A DNA stretch of 42,669 nucleotides from Candidatus Moranbacteria bacterium UBA2282 (GTDB lineage Bacteria > Patescibacteriota > Minisyncoccia > Moranbacterales > UBA2206). The notes below the pieces were generated by a model. The model had not been told where the DNA came from and made no database searches. It saw only the letters and a program-made list of their open reading frames with translations. The first letter of the stretch is position 1; every line of letters starts with the position of its first letter. A program made the position numbers and the translations under genes. The DNA is taken from contig DDWQ01000003.1 of the NCBI GenBank assembly GCA_002345745.1, positions 88,928 through 131,596 on the forward strand, written 5' to 3'. Shown here in pieces: positions 22,742-30,796 of the stretch.

Positions 22742-23260
22742 TTAGTTTATTTTTTTAACATCAGTTGCACACGCCAGTTTGATGGCCTTTTTTTCTTCTT
22801 CTGTAAGTGGGTATTTTTCTGTCTCTCCACCTGTAATCGCTTTGGCATAAATACGAGTTCCTTCGCGAGTATATAAGGAAGAAATAGTTAGGCCGTTATT
22901 TTTTCCATTAAGCATTGCAATTGCAAAACTTTGATCGCCACCAACATCTTTGAATGGATTAAATCTAACAATTGCGAACTTATGTAATCCTTTGTATGCC
23001 TGGAGATTAATTTGATTGGATATAGCATAAAGCTCCTGAATATCCTTATCAAGGGCTTTAATTGAGTTAGAATGATTGATAATTAGACTATCAATATTTT
23101 TTATATTATTGCCAGAAAAAAAAGCAGCATTCTTTTTGTGTATTTTTCCAATGTTTTTTTGCAAAAAAACATTCCAAACAAATAACACAAGAACAGTAAC
23201 TGATAGAGTTAGAGTAATTATTGTCTCGTAGCTACGGAATAAATTTAGCGTAGTTTGCAT
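22742..23260 (-). CDS. DUF4446 membrane-anchored protein
   Basis: 172 aa. One N-terminal transmembrane helix (about 14-33), a short coiled region, then the DUF4446 core: FAIVRFNPFKDVGGDQSFAIA, GLTISSLYTREGTRIYAK, then YPLTEEEKKAI. The family is widespread in Firmicutes and CPR, with unknown function. First protein gene of the infB series, downstream of tRNA-Ser. Confidence 0.88.
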   Translation of the reverse strand: MQTTLNLFRSYETIITLTLSVTVLVLFVWNVFLQKNIGKIHKKNAAFFSGNNIKNIDSLIINHSNSIKALDKDIQELYAISNQINLQAYKGLHKFAIVRFNPFKDVGGDQSFAIAMLNGKNNGLTISSLYTREGTRIYAKAITGGETEKYPLTEEEKKAIKLACATDVKKIN

Positions 23261-23362
23261 AATAAAAAAGGCTTAATTACATATTAAAGCTAGCATTTAT
23301 CTGCCGTTATGTAAAGGATATGTCTAATGTGCATTTATTGCGTGTTCATTAACACATTAAGG

Positions 23363-23449
23363 CGGAGGGTACAGGATTTGAACTTGTGAGGGAATTACTT
23401 CCCAACCGCATTTCGAGTGCGGCGCATTAGACCACTCTGCCAACCCTCC
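23363..23449 (-). tRNA. tRNA-Ser (CGA)
   Basis: Type II tRNA: acceptor GGAGGGT/ACCCTCC, discriminator G as expected for Ser, anticodon CGA in loop CTCGAAA, long variable arm. CC but not CCA follows. Confidence 0.95.
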
Positions 23450-23566
23450 AGTCATCTTAATTTACCTCATTTTGCAAATGTTATCAACAAGAAGCGGTTG
23501 TGAAAGAATAGATTTTGTTGTAAAATATAAATAATAAAAAAAGTGCAGAAATTAAAAATAAAAAAT

Positions 23567-24151
23567 ATGTCTTCAAAGAATATGATAAGTGATATCAAAT
23601 TACAAGAGGGGCTAGCACTCGCAGTTAAATTTAGTAGTCCAGAAGATATAGTTGAAAAACTTGAATTGCAAAGTGGAAGTGTTGTTGCAGATTTTGGTTG
23701 TGGTGCTGGATATTTTTCTTTGCCGATTGCGAAAAAAATTAAAGAACAAGGCGTGGTCTATTCATTAGACATATTGCCACAGAGTCTAGAATCAGTTGCG
23801 AGCAAGGCTAAATCAGCTGGACTGAATAATATTGTGACTAAACGGGTGAATTTGGAAAAAGAAGGTGGTTCAAGTTTACCTGATAATAGTTGTGATTGGG
23901 TGATTATGAAATGTATATTATTTCAAAATAAAAATAAAGCAGGTATATTAGCAGAAGCAAATAGAATTCTCAAGAAAAGTGGAAAGATTTTGATTGTTGA
24001 ATGGAATACAGAGGAATCATCAATTGGTCCGGACAGTAGTTTGAGAATTTCCAAAGAGGCTTTGACTGAAATAGCTCAAAAAATTGGCTTTAGCATTTTT
24101 AAGGAGATTTCAGTGAGTGACTTTCATTATGGCTTAGTATTTGTAAAATAA
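23567..24151 (+). CDS. SAM-dependent methyltransferase (class I)
   Basis: 194 aa from the ATG at 23567 (a GTG at 23543 would add 8). SAM-binding motif VVADFGCGAGYFSLPIA (about 38-54), acidic loop end VYSLDILP, then SCDWVIMKCILFQ and ILKKSGKILIVEW. The layout resembles the UbiE/ArsM-type group; the substrate is unknown. It starts a plus-strand series that continues with the lipoprotein 5 nt downstream. Confidence 0.85.
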   Translation: MSSKNMISDIKLQEGLALAVKFSSPEDIVEKLELQSGSVVADFGCGAGYFSLPIAKKIKEQGVVYSLDILPQSLESVASKAKSAGLNNIVTKRVNLEKEGGSSLPDNSCDWVIMKCILFQNKNKAGILAEANRILKKSGKILIVEWNTEESSIGPDSSLRISKEALTEIAQKIGFSIFKEISVSDFHYGLVFVK

Positions 24152-24156
24152 AAAAT

Positions 24157-25542
24157 ATGAAATTAAAAGTCAGAATTTTATCAATAGTTGTTATAATAGT
24201 CAGCTTGGTTATTGTTTCTGGTTTTGGCTGTAAACAAACGAATCCTAAAAAATATATGCTTAATTTGGAGATTTGGGGATTGTTTGATGATCAAGATGCT
24301 TTTGCGGAAATAATTACAAACTATCAAAAAGCAAACCCGAATATTGCTAGAATAACTTATAAAAAATTAATGCCAGACACCTATAAACAAGAAGTGTTGG
24401 ATGCACTAGCGTCAGGCACAGGACCAGATATTTTTTTAATTCAAAATAACTGGTTACCAAGTTTTGCAAATAAGATATATCCAGCTTCAGAGCAAGTTTT
24501 ATCAGGGAAAAAATTCCGAGATAATTTTGTTGATGTTGTGGCAACTGATTTTTTAGGCAGTGATGGTGTCTATGCTGTGCCACTAAGCGTGGATTCTTTG
24601 GGACTTTATTATAATAAAGATCTTTTTAATGCAGCAGGCATAGTAAGTCCGCCGAAGGACTGGAATGAATTTGTTACGGATTCTAGACGTCTAACCAAAC
24701 TGGATAAAAATAATCAAATTGAAATATCTGGTGCAGCACTGGGCACAACTAGTAATATTAATCGATCAACAGATATTCTAAATCTTTTGATGTTGCAAAA
24801 CCAAACTGAAATGGTTGATATGACAAAAGGACAAGCTGCATTTGACAGAGTTGTACAAAAAAACAATATAAATACAATGCCGGGAGAAGAATCACTAGCT
24901 TTTTACACACAATTTGCTAATAGTAGTTCAGCTCAATATTCTTGGAATTCTAATATGCACTACTCCATAGATGCATTTAGTGAGGGAACAGCGGCAATGA
25001 TGATTAATTATTCTTGGCAAGTGGATACAATCGTTAATAAGTCACCAAAACTTAATTTTGCTATAGCACCCGTTCCGCAGATTTTGGGAAATCCACCAAT
25101 AAATTACGCAAATTATTGGGCATACGCGGTAACAAAAAATAAAACACTTGATACTACGGGCATTCCTCCTGCACAAGCAAGTTTGGCGACTAATGACATT
25201 CGCATTGCTGAGGCTTGGAATTTTTTGATTTATCTGACGACTAAACCAGAGCAAGTTTTGACAACTCCAACTGATGCAATTTTTGATCCAGCTATAAATT
25301 ATTTGCAAAAAACCAATAAAGTTGCTGCTCGCCGAGATTTGATTGAAGTACAAAAAAATGATCCAAAAATTGGTCCTTTTGCTGAGGGTAATTTAATTGC
25401 AAAGAATTGGTATCAAATTGATGCAGATGCAATTACATATTTATTTGCTGATATGATTAATCAAGTGAATAGAGGTCAAGCCTCAGTTTCAGAGGTTATC
25501 AAAACAACCGCAATTAGTATTAGTCAAATGATGAATAGGTAG
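24157..25542 (+). CDS. Extracellular solute-binding lipoprotein (family 1, sugar type)
   Basis: 461 aa. N-terminal signal with a lipobox-like end (VIVSGFGC, Cys25). The body has the family 1 pattern: LEIWGLFDDQDAF, GTGPDIFLIQNNWLPSF, VYAVPLSVDSLGLYYNKDLF and NWKEF-like DWNEF. Such proteins bind sugars for ABC importers, yet no permease or ATPase gene is next to it. Together with the following pilin-like genes it may instead be a surface-assembly component, or its transporter may be elsewhere. Confidence 0.88.
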   Translation: MKLKVRILSIVVIIVSLVIVSGFGCKQTNPKKYMLNLEIWGLFDDQDAFAEIITNYQKANPNIARITYKKLMPDTYKQEVLDALASGTGPDIFLIQNNWLPSFANKIYPASEQVLSGKKFRDNFVDVVATDFLGSDGVYAVPLSVDSLGLYYNKDLFNAAGIVSPPKDWNEFVTDSRRLTKLDKNNQIEISGAALGTTSNINRSTDILNLLMLQNQTEMVDMTKGQAAFDRVVQKNNINTMPGEESLAFYTQFANSSSAQYSWNSNMHYSIDAFSEGTAAMMINYSWQVDTIVNKSPKLNFAIAPVPQILGNPPINYANYWAYAVTKNKTLDTTGIPPAQASLATNDIRIAEAWNFLIYLTTKPEQVLTTPTDAIFDPAINYLQKTNKVAARRDLIEVQKNDPKIGPFAEGNLIAKNWYQIDADAITYLFADMINQVNRGQASVSEVIKTTAISISQMMNR

Positions 25543-25623
25543 TTGGATTTGAGAAAAATAAGTTTAGATAAAAAATAATCCTTAGTTAAGTATTTGTAAA
25601 AAAATTAACGGGGCAAATAAAAA

Positions 25624-26106
25624 ATGAAAATTAAATTAATTATAATTTTGTTCTTACTGATAGGCGGTTTTTTTGCGAGTCTTAATTTTTCTTTTGGCTC
25701 AATTGCTTTTGCGGAAGAATCAGGTGTCAGCTATGGGGAAACAACAACACCTAAAAATCCGATAGGTCTTGCTGGTGGATTAGTTCCGTGTGGCAATAAT
25801 GTCGATGGCACTAACGACGCATGCACACTGTGTCATTTTGTGATTGGCTTTCAAAACCTAGTTAATTTTATGTTAAAATTAGTGGTGACAGTTGGTTTCG
25901 TTGGGATTTTTGCCTCGGGTGTATTATATATTATTTCTGCTGGAGACGAAAAGATGATAGGTAGCGCTAAGAGTGCGCTGACAGCTAGCCTAGTTGGTTT
26001 TGCAATCGTACTCGGAGCGTGGCTCATTGTAAACGTTACGCTGTGGGTTTTTTCTGCTAATTTGGATATGCAAACTGGTGGAAATTGGTATACTCTGGTG
26101 TGTTAG
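25624..26106 (+). CDS. T4SS-pilin-like membrane protein 1 (cysteine-containing)
   Basis: 160 aa. Signal peptide (about 1-30, ending IAFA), then a cysteine motif VPCGNN...ACTLCHF (about 55-74), then two transmembrane helices flanking the family signature YIISAGDEKMIGSAKSALTASLVGFAIVL. This matches the short type IV secretion pilin family (TrbC/VirB2-like) abundant in CPR genomes. The C-x-x-C-H motif is typical of one subgroup and might form disulfides or bind metal or heme; that is inference. First of five related genes. Confidence 0.85.
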   Translation: MKIKLIIILFLLIGGFFASLNFSFGSIAFAEESGVSYGETTTPKNPIGLAGGLVPCGNNVDGTNDACTLCHFVIGFQNLVNFMLKLVVTVGFVGIFASGVLYIISAGDEKMIGSAKSALTASLVGFAIVLGAWLIVNVTLWVFSANLDMQTGGNWYTLVC

Positions 26107-26145
26107 ATACTAATTTTTTTAAATAAATTTAGATAAAGCAATAAG

Positions 26146-26748
26146 ATGAAAAATAAATTAATCACAAGTGCAGTTCTATTGGCATTACTTATTATAAGCG
26201 TTACAAATGTATCAGCTGTTGAATTTATAAATCCGCTTGGCAATGTTAACACTGTTGCGGGTGTTCTGAATAATATATTAAGCAATTTAAGAGGGATTAT
26301 TGCGAGCATCTCAATTGTTTTTATTGTGGTGGGCGGTTTTATGTATATTCTTTCTGCGGGAGAAGAAAAAATGATTACCAAAGCAAAAGCTACTATAGCA
26401 TCAGCATTAATTGGATTAGCTATTGCACTAGCTGCACCAACATTTTTGAAAGAGATCACAACAATCTTAGGCACTGGCAGTGGGGCTACTGTAAATGATG
26501 CAGTCGCACAGGCGTTGACCATTAAACAAATTGCCACGAGAACTCTTAATTTATTATTGTCAGTTGTTGGAATTATTGCTATGATAAGTCTAGTAATCGG
26601 TGGCTCATTTTATTTCACAGCCTATGGTGATGACAAAAGAATTGAAACTGGAAAAAAGATTATTACAAATTCCCTAATTGGCATCGCGGTAGCGATGGCA
26701 GCACTAGTTCTCGTGAGACAAGTATCATCGTTACTTGGTGTTGTATAA
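26146..26748 (+). CDS. T4SS-pilin-like protein 2, tandem double unit
   Basis: 200 aa. Signal peptide (about 1-24), then two pilin-like units in one chain. Unit 1: ISIVFIVVGGFMYILSAGEE, then KMITKAKATIASALIGLAIAL. Unit 2: GIIAMISLVIGGSFYFTAYGDD and KRIETGKKIITNSLIGIAVAM. Each has two transmembrane helices joined by the charged signature. A fusion of two pilin modules would fix a two-subunit repeat. It starts 40 nt after the first pilin gene. Confidence 0.82.
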   Translation: MKNKLITSAVLLALLIISVTNVSAVEFINPLGNVNTVAGVLNNILSNLRGIIASISIVFIVVGGFMYILSAGEEKMITKAKATIASALIGLAIALAAPTFLKEITTILGTGSGATVNDAVAQALTIKQIATRTLNLLLSVVGIIAMISLVIGGSFYFTAYGDDKRIETGKKIITNSLIGIAVAMAALVLVRQVSSLLGVV

Positions 26749-26796
26749 ATTTTTAGAAATTAGAATTTTAGTATAGAGGTAAAAATAAAAATAAAA

Positions 26797-26839
26797 TCTA
26801 GTTGCTCATGAGTGGCTAGATAAACTAGAAAGGCAGGTG
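26797..26839 (+). promoter_or_regulatory. Leader hairpin and ribosome-binding block shared with HU
   Basis: A hairpin (TCTAG.../...CTAGA, 26797-26820, including G-U pairs) is followed by TAAACTAGAAAGGCAGGTG (26821-26839). The identical 19-nt block, also preceded by a palindrome, stands before the HU gene (38850-38868). Confidence 0.75.
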
Positions 26840-26843
26840 TAAT

Positions 26844-27200
26844 ATGAAAAATAAAATTAAAATGTTTGCTGCTTCTAGTGCAGTGATGATGATGGCTTTG
26901 CCTGCTTTGGTTTCTGCTGCATTTGCAGCACCTACGGGGACAGGTTTACCAGCTGGTTCAATTACGAGTATAATTACTAATATTATGAATTGGTTGTTGA
27001 TGCTAGTTGGAATCATCGGTGTAATTGGATTTGCGATTGCTGGTATTTTGTATTTGACAGCGGCTGGCGATGACACTGCTATTGAGCGTGCAAAAAGTGC
27101 TATGATGTATTCTATTATCGGAGTTATTGTGGCAATTATCGGAGTTGTTGTTATTCAAGCTGTTCAAGGAATGCTTGGAGGATCAAGCACTACCTATTAG
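26844..27200 (+). CDS. T4SS-pilin-like protein 3
   Basis: 118 aa. Signal peptide ending VSAAFA (about residue 28), then GSITSIITNIMNWLLMLVGIIGVIGFAIAGILYLTAAGDD, then AIERAKSAMMYSIIGVIVAIIGVVVIQAV. Two transmembrane helices and the charged loop are intact. It has the strongest ribosome-binding site of the cluster (AAAGGCAGGTG) and its own terminator, suggesting it is the most expressed, possibly the major subunit. Confidence 0.87.
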   Translation: MKNKIKMFAASSAVMMMALPALVSAAFAAPTGTGLPAGSITSIITNIMNWLLMLVGIIGVIGFAIAGILYLTAAGDDTAIERAKSAMMYSIIGVIVAIIGVVVIQAVQGMLGGSSTTY

Positions 27201-27227
27201 TCAAACCCGGAAACATATTTTTCCTAT

Positions 27228-27262
27228 AAAAAAACGACTTGTGGATAACTAGTCGTTTTTTT
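27228..27262 (+). terminator. Terminator after pilin 3
   Basis: AAAAAAACGACT pairs with AGTCGTTTTTTTA around GTGGATA. Confidence 0.88.
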
Positions 27263-27276
27263 ATTTTTTTAAAAAG

Positions 27277-27285
27277 TGGTATAAT
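27277..27285 (+). promoter_or_regulatory. Extended -10 promoter of pilins 4-5
   Basis: TGG-TATAAT (TATAAT at 27280-27285) lies 38 nt before the next ATG; no clear -35. Confidence 0.55.
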
Positions 27286-27322
27286 ATAAATTAGAGTAAT
27301 TAAAAATAAAATTTAAAAGAAA

Positions 27323-27721
27323 ATGTTTAAAAAAATAATTGTATCATTACTAATTATCGTGGGTTTAATTATGGTGTCGTCATCGGTTATGGCTGCTGGT
27401 ATTTCAATTAACATTGGAACTGGAACTGGCAGTGGTGGTTGGAGTCTTGGTAGTATTGGTGGCTTTGGATTGCCAGATGGTTCAATTACAGGAATCGTTA
27501 TTAATATTCTAGATTGGATTTTAATGATTTTTGGAGTGGTTGGAATAATTGGTTTTGTTATCTCTGGATTGATGTATATTTTGTCTAGCGGGGATGATGA
27601 TATGATTGAAAAAGCTAAAACAGCTATGAAATATTCTATCATTGGCGTGCTGGTTGGACTTGCTGGCTTTGTAGCCATTCAAGCAATCGATGCAATTCTT
27701 TCCGTTGGATATACTATTTAA
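27323..27721 (+). CDS. T4SS-pilin-like protein 4 (glycine-rich N-terminus)
   Basis: 132 aa. Signal peptide ending VMAA, a glycine/serine-rich stretch (about 25-50), then SITGIVINILDWILMIFGVVGIIGFVISGLMYILSSGDDD and KAKTAMKYSIIGVLVGLAGFVAIQAI. A close relative of pilin 3, differing mainly in the mature N-terminus. Confidence 0.86.
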   Translation: MFKKIIVSLLIIVGLIMVSSSVMAAGISINIGTGTGSGGWSLGSIGGFGLPDGSITGIVINILDWILMIFGVVGIIGFVISGLMYILSSGDDDMIEKAKTAMKYSIIGVLVGLAGFVAIQAIDAILSVGYTI

Positions 27722-27741
27722 TAATTTTAGTTAAAAATAGA

Positions 27742-28275
27742 ATGAAAAAAAATATATTTGTAAAAAGTAGTGCGGTTGCATTTTTATTTAGTGTAATGAT
27801 TGTTGCATATCCGAGGATTTCTTTGGCGGAAATTAAGCCTTATGTTACTGTTCCTGCAAATACCACCATCACTCCTGTTGCTCCTGCTCCTACATACACA
27901 TCTCCTAGTACAAATACGGGATTGCCGGTTGGAAGTACAACTAGCAGTGCAACTGGAACTCCAATTGGAAGTTCAACTAGTGGTGCAACTGGAACGGGCG
28001 TGTATATTCCGACCGCAGCTGAAACTGGATTGTCGGGTGCTGGCATCCAAGCAATTTTAACTAATCTATTACGCTGGCTGTTAGGAATTGTCGGAGTGGT
28101 GGCATTGATTGGTTTTGCTATTTCTGGTGTGCAGTATATTCTAGCGGCAGGAAATGATAAAATAATTGAAACTGCTAAGAAAAATATGGTCAATTCGATA
28201 ATAGGTATTGTAGTTGTCTTGGCATCGTTAGTAATTGTTCAAGCGATTGACTTTGCTTTGCGGGGAACTTTGTAA
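27742..28275 (+). CDS. T4SS-pilin-like protein 5 (Ser/Thr-rich N-terminus)
   Basis: 177 aa. Signal peptide (about 1-30), then a long low-complexity proline/threonine/serine/glycine region (about 34-90) with imperfect GSTTSSATGTPI-type repeats, then the two-helix pilin core (LLRWLLGIVGVVALIGFAISGVQYILAAGNDK, KKNMVNSIIGIVVVLASLVIVQAI). The repeats may be a surface-exposed spacer or glycosylation region. Last gene before a strong terminator. Confidence 0.85.
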   Translation: MKKNIFVKSSAVAFLFSVMIVAYPRISLAEIKPYVTVPANTTITPVAPAPTYTSPSTNTGLPVGSTTSSATGTPIGSSTSGATGTGVYIPTAAETGLSGAGIQAILTNLLRWLLGIVGVVALIGFAISGVQYILAAGNDKIIETAKKNMVNSIIGIVVVLASLVIVQAIDFALRGTL

Positions 28276-28297
28276 GTATAAAAATTTTTGAAAAAAT

Positions 28298-28335
28298 AAA
28301 AAAGGACGATTCGATTACTCTCGAGTCGCCCTTTT
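28298..28335. terminator. Bidirectional terminator
   Basis: AAAAGGACGATTCGA pairs with TCGAGTCGCCCTTTT, between the convergent pilin series and the minus-strand membrane protein. Confidence 0.85.
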
Positions 28336-28355
28336 ATCCTCTATAGAGAATACTT

Positions 28356-29588
28356 TTAAATTGGATAGAGGTCTAGTTCATTCCAGCCCTCTTTCGTATG
28401 AATATCGCCAGAAGCATGACTATCATCCGAGAATGATATTTCGAATTCAGCGCCATTAACTCCTGGTTGACTCCATACGCCCCCGTAGATATTATTGCCA
28501 ACTGAGCTTCCAATAAACTTCATTTGAAAGGCACAGTTTATCTCAATGCTGTTCATTGTCTTACTCATTGAGTGGACTTTGAAGTATTGGGGGGTCCCAT
28601 TTTTAGCTACATATTTCACCTCCAGATTTTGTACTGGTCTTGCAGCTGGTGGTGGTGCCTGTACTGTTTGTGTTGGCGTTACAACTGCTTGTGCTATCGC
28701 AGTCGGTGTTTTTTTTGCTGTTGGTTTTTTGGGCGGTTCAGCTGGCTTTTCAACTGGTGGTACTGTCTTTTTTAATGAATCTACTTTTTCAAGCAGTTCA
28801 TTTTTGATTCCACTCAGTTTTTTTGGTAGTGTTGCTATTTTGTTTTGCTGTTCTATAAGAAAAGCAGTATCTGCCTCACTAATAATTCGTCCACCTTTAA
28901 TGTCATTCGCTATTTTGTTCAAACGTATCTGCGTAATTTCATCCTCAGCTTGTTTCATAGTGTCGCGAACATTGGCAAGCGCTACGTCTGTTTTTGTGGC
29001 ACCAAAATGCATAGTGTCGCCAGTCAGCCAAAACCACATCGGTTGGCTGATGAGTGTTAATAAGTTAACACTCAAAATAACGACTGCTGACCACATAACA
29101 ACTTTTCTCCAAATCGTTTTCTTGCTGATAAGGGAGATAATTGTTATGGTTGACAGAATAGCAATCACGGCGAATGGGTTCGCACCGGCTGGAACACCCC
29201 CTATATACATAAAAGGAATGTTGATCCAAGCGACAGTAAGCCAAACTGCGTTAGTGAAGTCCTGCCACGGTTTGAACGCTGGGTCAGCGGGCAAAAGGTT
29301 TTTACCTTGCACCCAATTTGCAACTCCAACCAGAAGAAGAACATCTGGTTGAAAAACTACTGCCATAAATATAAGACTCGTAATGAGTCCCATCATATAT
29401 GGCACATAACTTAACCACGGACTCCAGTCCCATCGGCTGACGCCGATGTTCAGGAGATAGCTGGTAAGCAATGCTGGAAGCATTACGATTAGCAGAAATC
29501 TTACAAAACGGTCGTACGCAACTCGTACTTGAGCGAGAGTTGCGTTTCCAAAACCAAGTGAAGCGATAAAAAATCTGAATATATTCAT
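28356..29588 (-). CDS. Unknown multi-span membrane protein with extracytoplasmic tail
   Basis: 410 aa, not recognised. About six hydrophobic segments occupy residues 28-185. A coiled-coil-prone region (about 205-265, NVRDTMKQAEDEITQIRLNK), a proline/alanine/threonine-rich linker (about 275-325) and a beta-rich C-terminal domain (about 330-410) follow. The linker and terminal domain are probably outside the membrane. The ribosome-binding site is AGAGAGG. Codon use is more GC-balanced than in the housekeeping genes. It is the second gene after 29621-30364 under one promoter. Acquired origin is possible. Confidence 0.75.
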   Translation of the reverse strand: MNIFRFFIASLGFGNATLAQVRVAYDRFVRFLLIVMLPALLTSYLLNIGVSRWDWSPWLSYVPYMMGLITSLIFMAVVFQPDVLLLVGVANWVQGKNLLPADPAFKPWQDFTNAVWLTVAWINIPFMYIGGVPAGANPFAVIAILSTITIISLISKKTIWRKVVMWSAVVILSVNLLTLISQPMWFWLTGDTMHFGATKTDVALANVRDTMKQAEDEITQIRLNKIANDIKGGRIISEADTAFLIEQQNKIATLPKKLSGIKNELLEKVDSLKKTVPPVEKPAEPPKKPTAKKTPTAIAQAVVTPTQTVQAPPPAARPVQNLEVKYVAKNGTPQYFKVHSMSKTMNSIEINCAFQMKFIGSSVGNNIYGGVWSQPGVNGAEFEISFSDDSHASGDIHTKEGWNELDLYPI

Positions 29589-29620
29589 GGTATACCTCTC
29601 TTTTTTTTGTCTAACAGATT

Positions 29621-30364
29621 TTAGCAGAAAATTTTTTCAAAAAATCCACCAATGTGATTACCAAAAATTCCTCGCAGATGTCCAGTATGTTTTGGCATAC
29701 TGGCTGTTTTGTCCTCTATTGCTGTGCCAGCATCGTAAATTACTCGACTGATGTTGATACGCAATTCTCGGATGGTAGACGCACTAAACGGTTTTAGAAT
29801 TGTTTCTTCAAACCATTTAATACTGTCCTTCCATTTCGTTAGGGCTGTTTGGTAGATGGGATCTTGTAAAACCATCCGGCCACTGATGCAGAAAGCAAAA
29901 GCTTCATCAGTGCTAGTACTTTTGAGATACTCAGCAAAGCTACGGATAAAATCGAAGCGAAAATCTTTCTCAGCTATTGCTGAAATTATTCTCGTACCGA
30001 TAGCCTTCCCATTTTTATCGAATTTTTGCTCGGTTATTTCGGGACTGCCCTCAACAAACTTCATCCCAGCGACAATATTGATGAAGCGGTTTCGTTGAAA
30101 ATCCTTACATTTGTCGTGTAGAAAACTTGCGAGAAGCTTTCGTTCGTCAAGTGTAAGTTTAGTCAATAGTGCATTGAAAATTCTTTCATCCGCGAGGGAT
30201 AACCCGAGAAATCCAGGCATTTCCTGTTGAATTTTTTTCTGCAAGTCGTCTGGGATATTCCCCCACAGATTGCCAATCTTTTCGGCAATAGCTGGAATTC
30301 CACCAGCCAAGCCTAGAATATTAGCCATCCAGTCGAAAAATGTTTCTGCTTTACTGAGAGTCAT
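29621..30364 (-). CDS. Unknown protein, first gene of a two-gene unit
   Basis: 247 aa, not recognised. No strong membrane segment apart from a weakly hydrophobic stretch near residues 10-25; mostly helical. Glycine-rich ends (GLAGGIPAIAEKIG; HLRGIFGNHIGGFFEKIFC). The ribosome-binding site AAAGGAGAT is good. The leader contains hairpin GAGCCA/TGGCTC (30410-30426). It is paired with the membrane protein 33 nt downstream, suggesting a joint role, which cannot be named. Confidence 0.72.
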   Translation of the reverse strand: MTLSKAETFFDWMANILGLAGGIPAIAEKIGNLWGNIPDDLQKKIQQEMPGFLGLSLADERIFNALLTKLTLDERKLLASFLHDKCKDFQRNRFINIVAGMKFVEGSPEITEQKFDKNGKAIGTRIISAIAEKDFRFDFIRSFAEYLKSTSTDEAFAFCISGRMVLQDPIYQTALTKWKDSIKWFEETILKPFSASTIRELRINISRVIYDAGTAIEDKTASMPKHTGHLRGIFGNHIGGFFEKIFC

Positions 30365-30462
30365 AGTCGTATCTCCTTTGTGAGTGTGCTATTCAATTTT
30401 CAAGGTACCGAGCCACCGTTGGCTCGTTACCAGTTTCGTTTTCTTTGTACTGATAACATATA

Positions 30463-30491
30463 ATATTAGCATAAAATTGATAAAAAGTCAA
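30463..30491 (-). promoter_or_regulatory. Promoter of the two-gene unknown unit
   Basis: On the minus strand TTGACT (30491-30486), 17 nt and TAATAT (30468-30463), about 100 nt before the ATG at 30364. Confidence 0.7.
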
Positions 30492-30651
30492 CCCAGCACT
30501 AACTTTCTTGGGTGTTTTGCTTGAATAGAGCCATAATATGCATGTTTAAAATACGTACTATTTTTTCTGATGATTTTTAGAAACAAGAAAATTAGTGCAT
30601 GGGTAAATAGGCAATGCAGTTTTTGGCTGATTTGAGCCTAGTATGGGCGTA

Positions 30652-30680
30652 TTGACTTTTTATGGACTGACTGCTATACT
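30652..30680 (+). promoter_or_regulatory. Promoter of nusA
   Basis: TTGACT (30652-30657), 17 nt and TATACT (30675-30680). A 110-nt leader follows. The stretch between this and the minus promoter (30492-30651) holds nothing recognisable. Confidence 0.75.
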
Positions 30681-30706
30681 ATTAAGGTAATGAGTGATGA
30701 AAGACA

Positions 30707-30733
30707 GGTCCGCGAGAGCGGGTCATTTTTTTT
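30707..30733 (+). terminator. Attenuator-like terminator in the nusA leader
   Basis: GGTCCGC-GAGA-GCGGGTC (30707-30724) followed by A and eight Ts, between the promoter and the nusA start codon. A hairpin plus U run here can act only as a premature terminator, fitting control of NusA by its own termination activity. Confidence 0.8.
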
Positions 30734-30796
30734 AAAAAGTTAATTAAAACAGGACGCATAGGACTAAAATAAGACCTAGCGTTTTAAGAAATTATT

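Noticed and set aside
28546..29352. 268-codon plus-strand frame
   Set aside because: Antisense to the membrane protein; cysteine- and serine-rich shadow composition with no ribosome-binding site.
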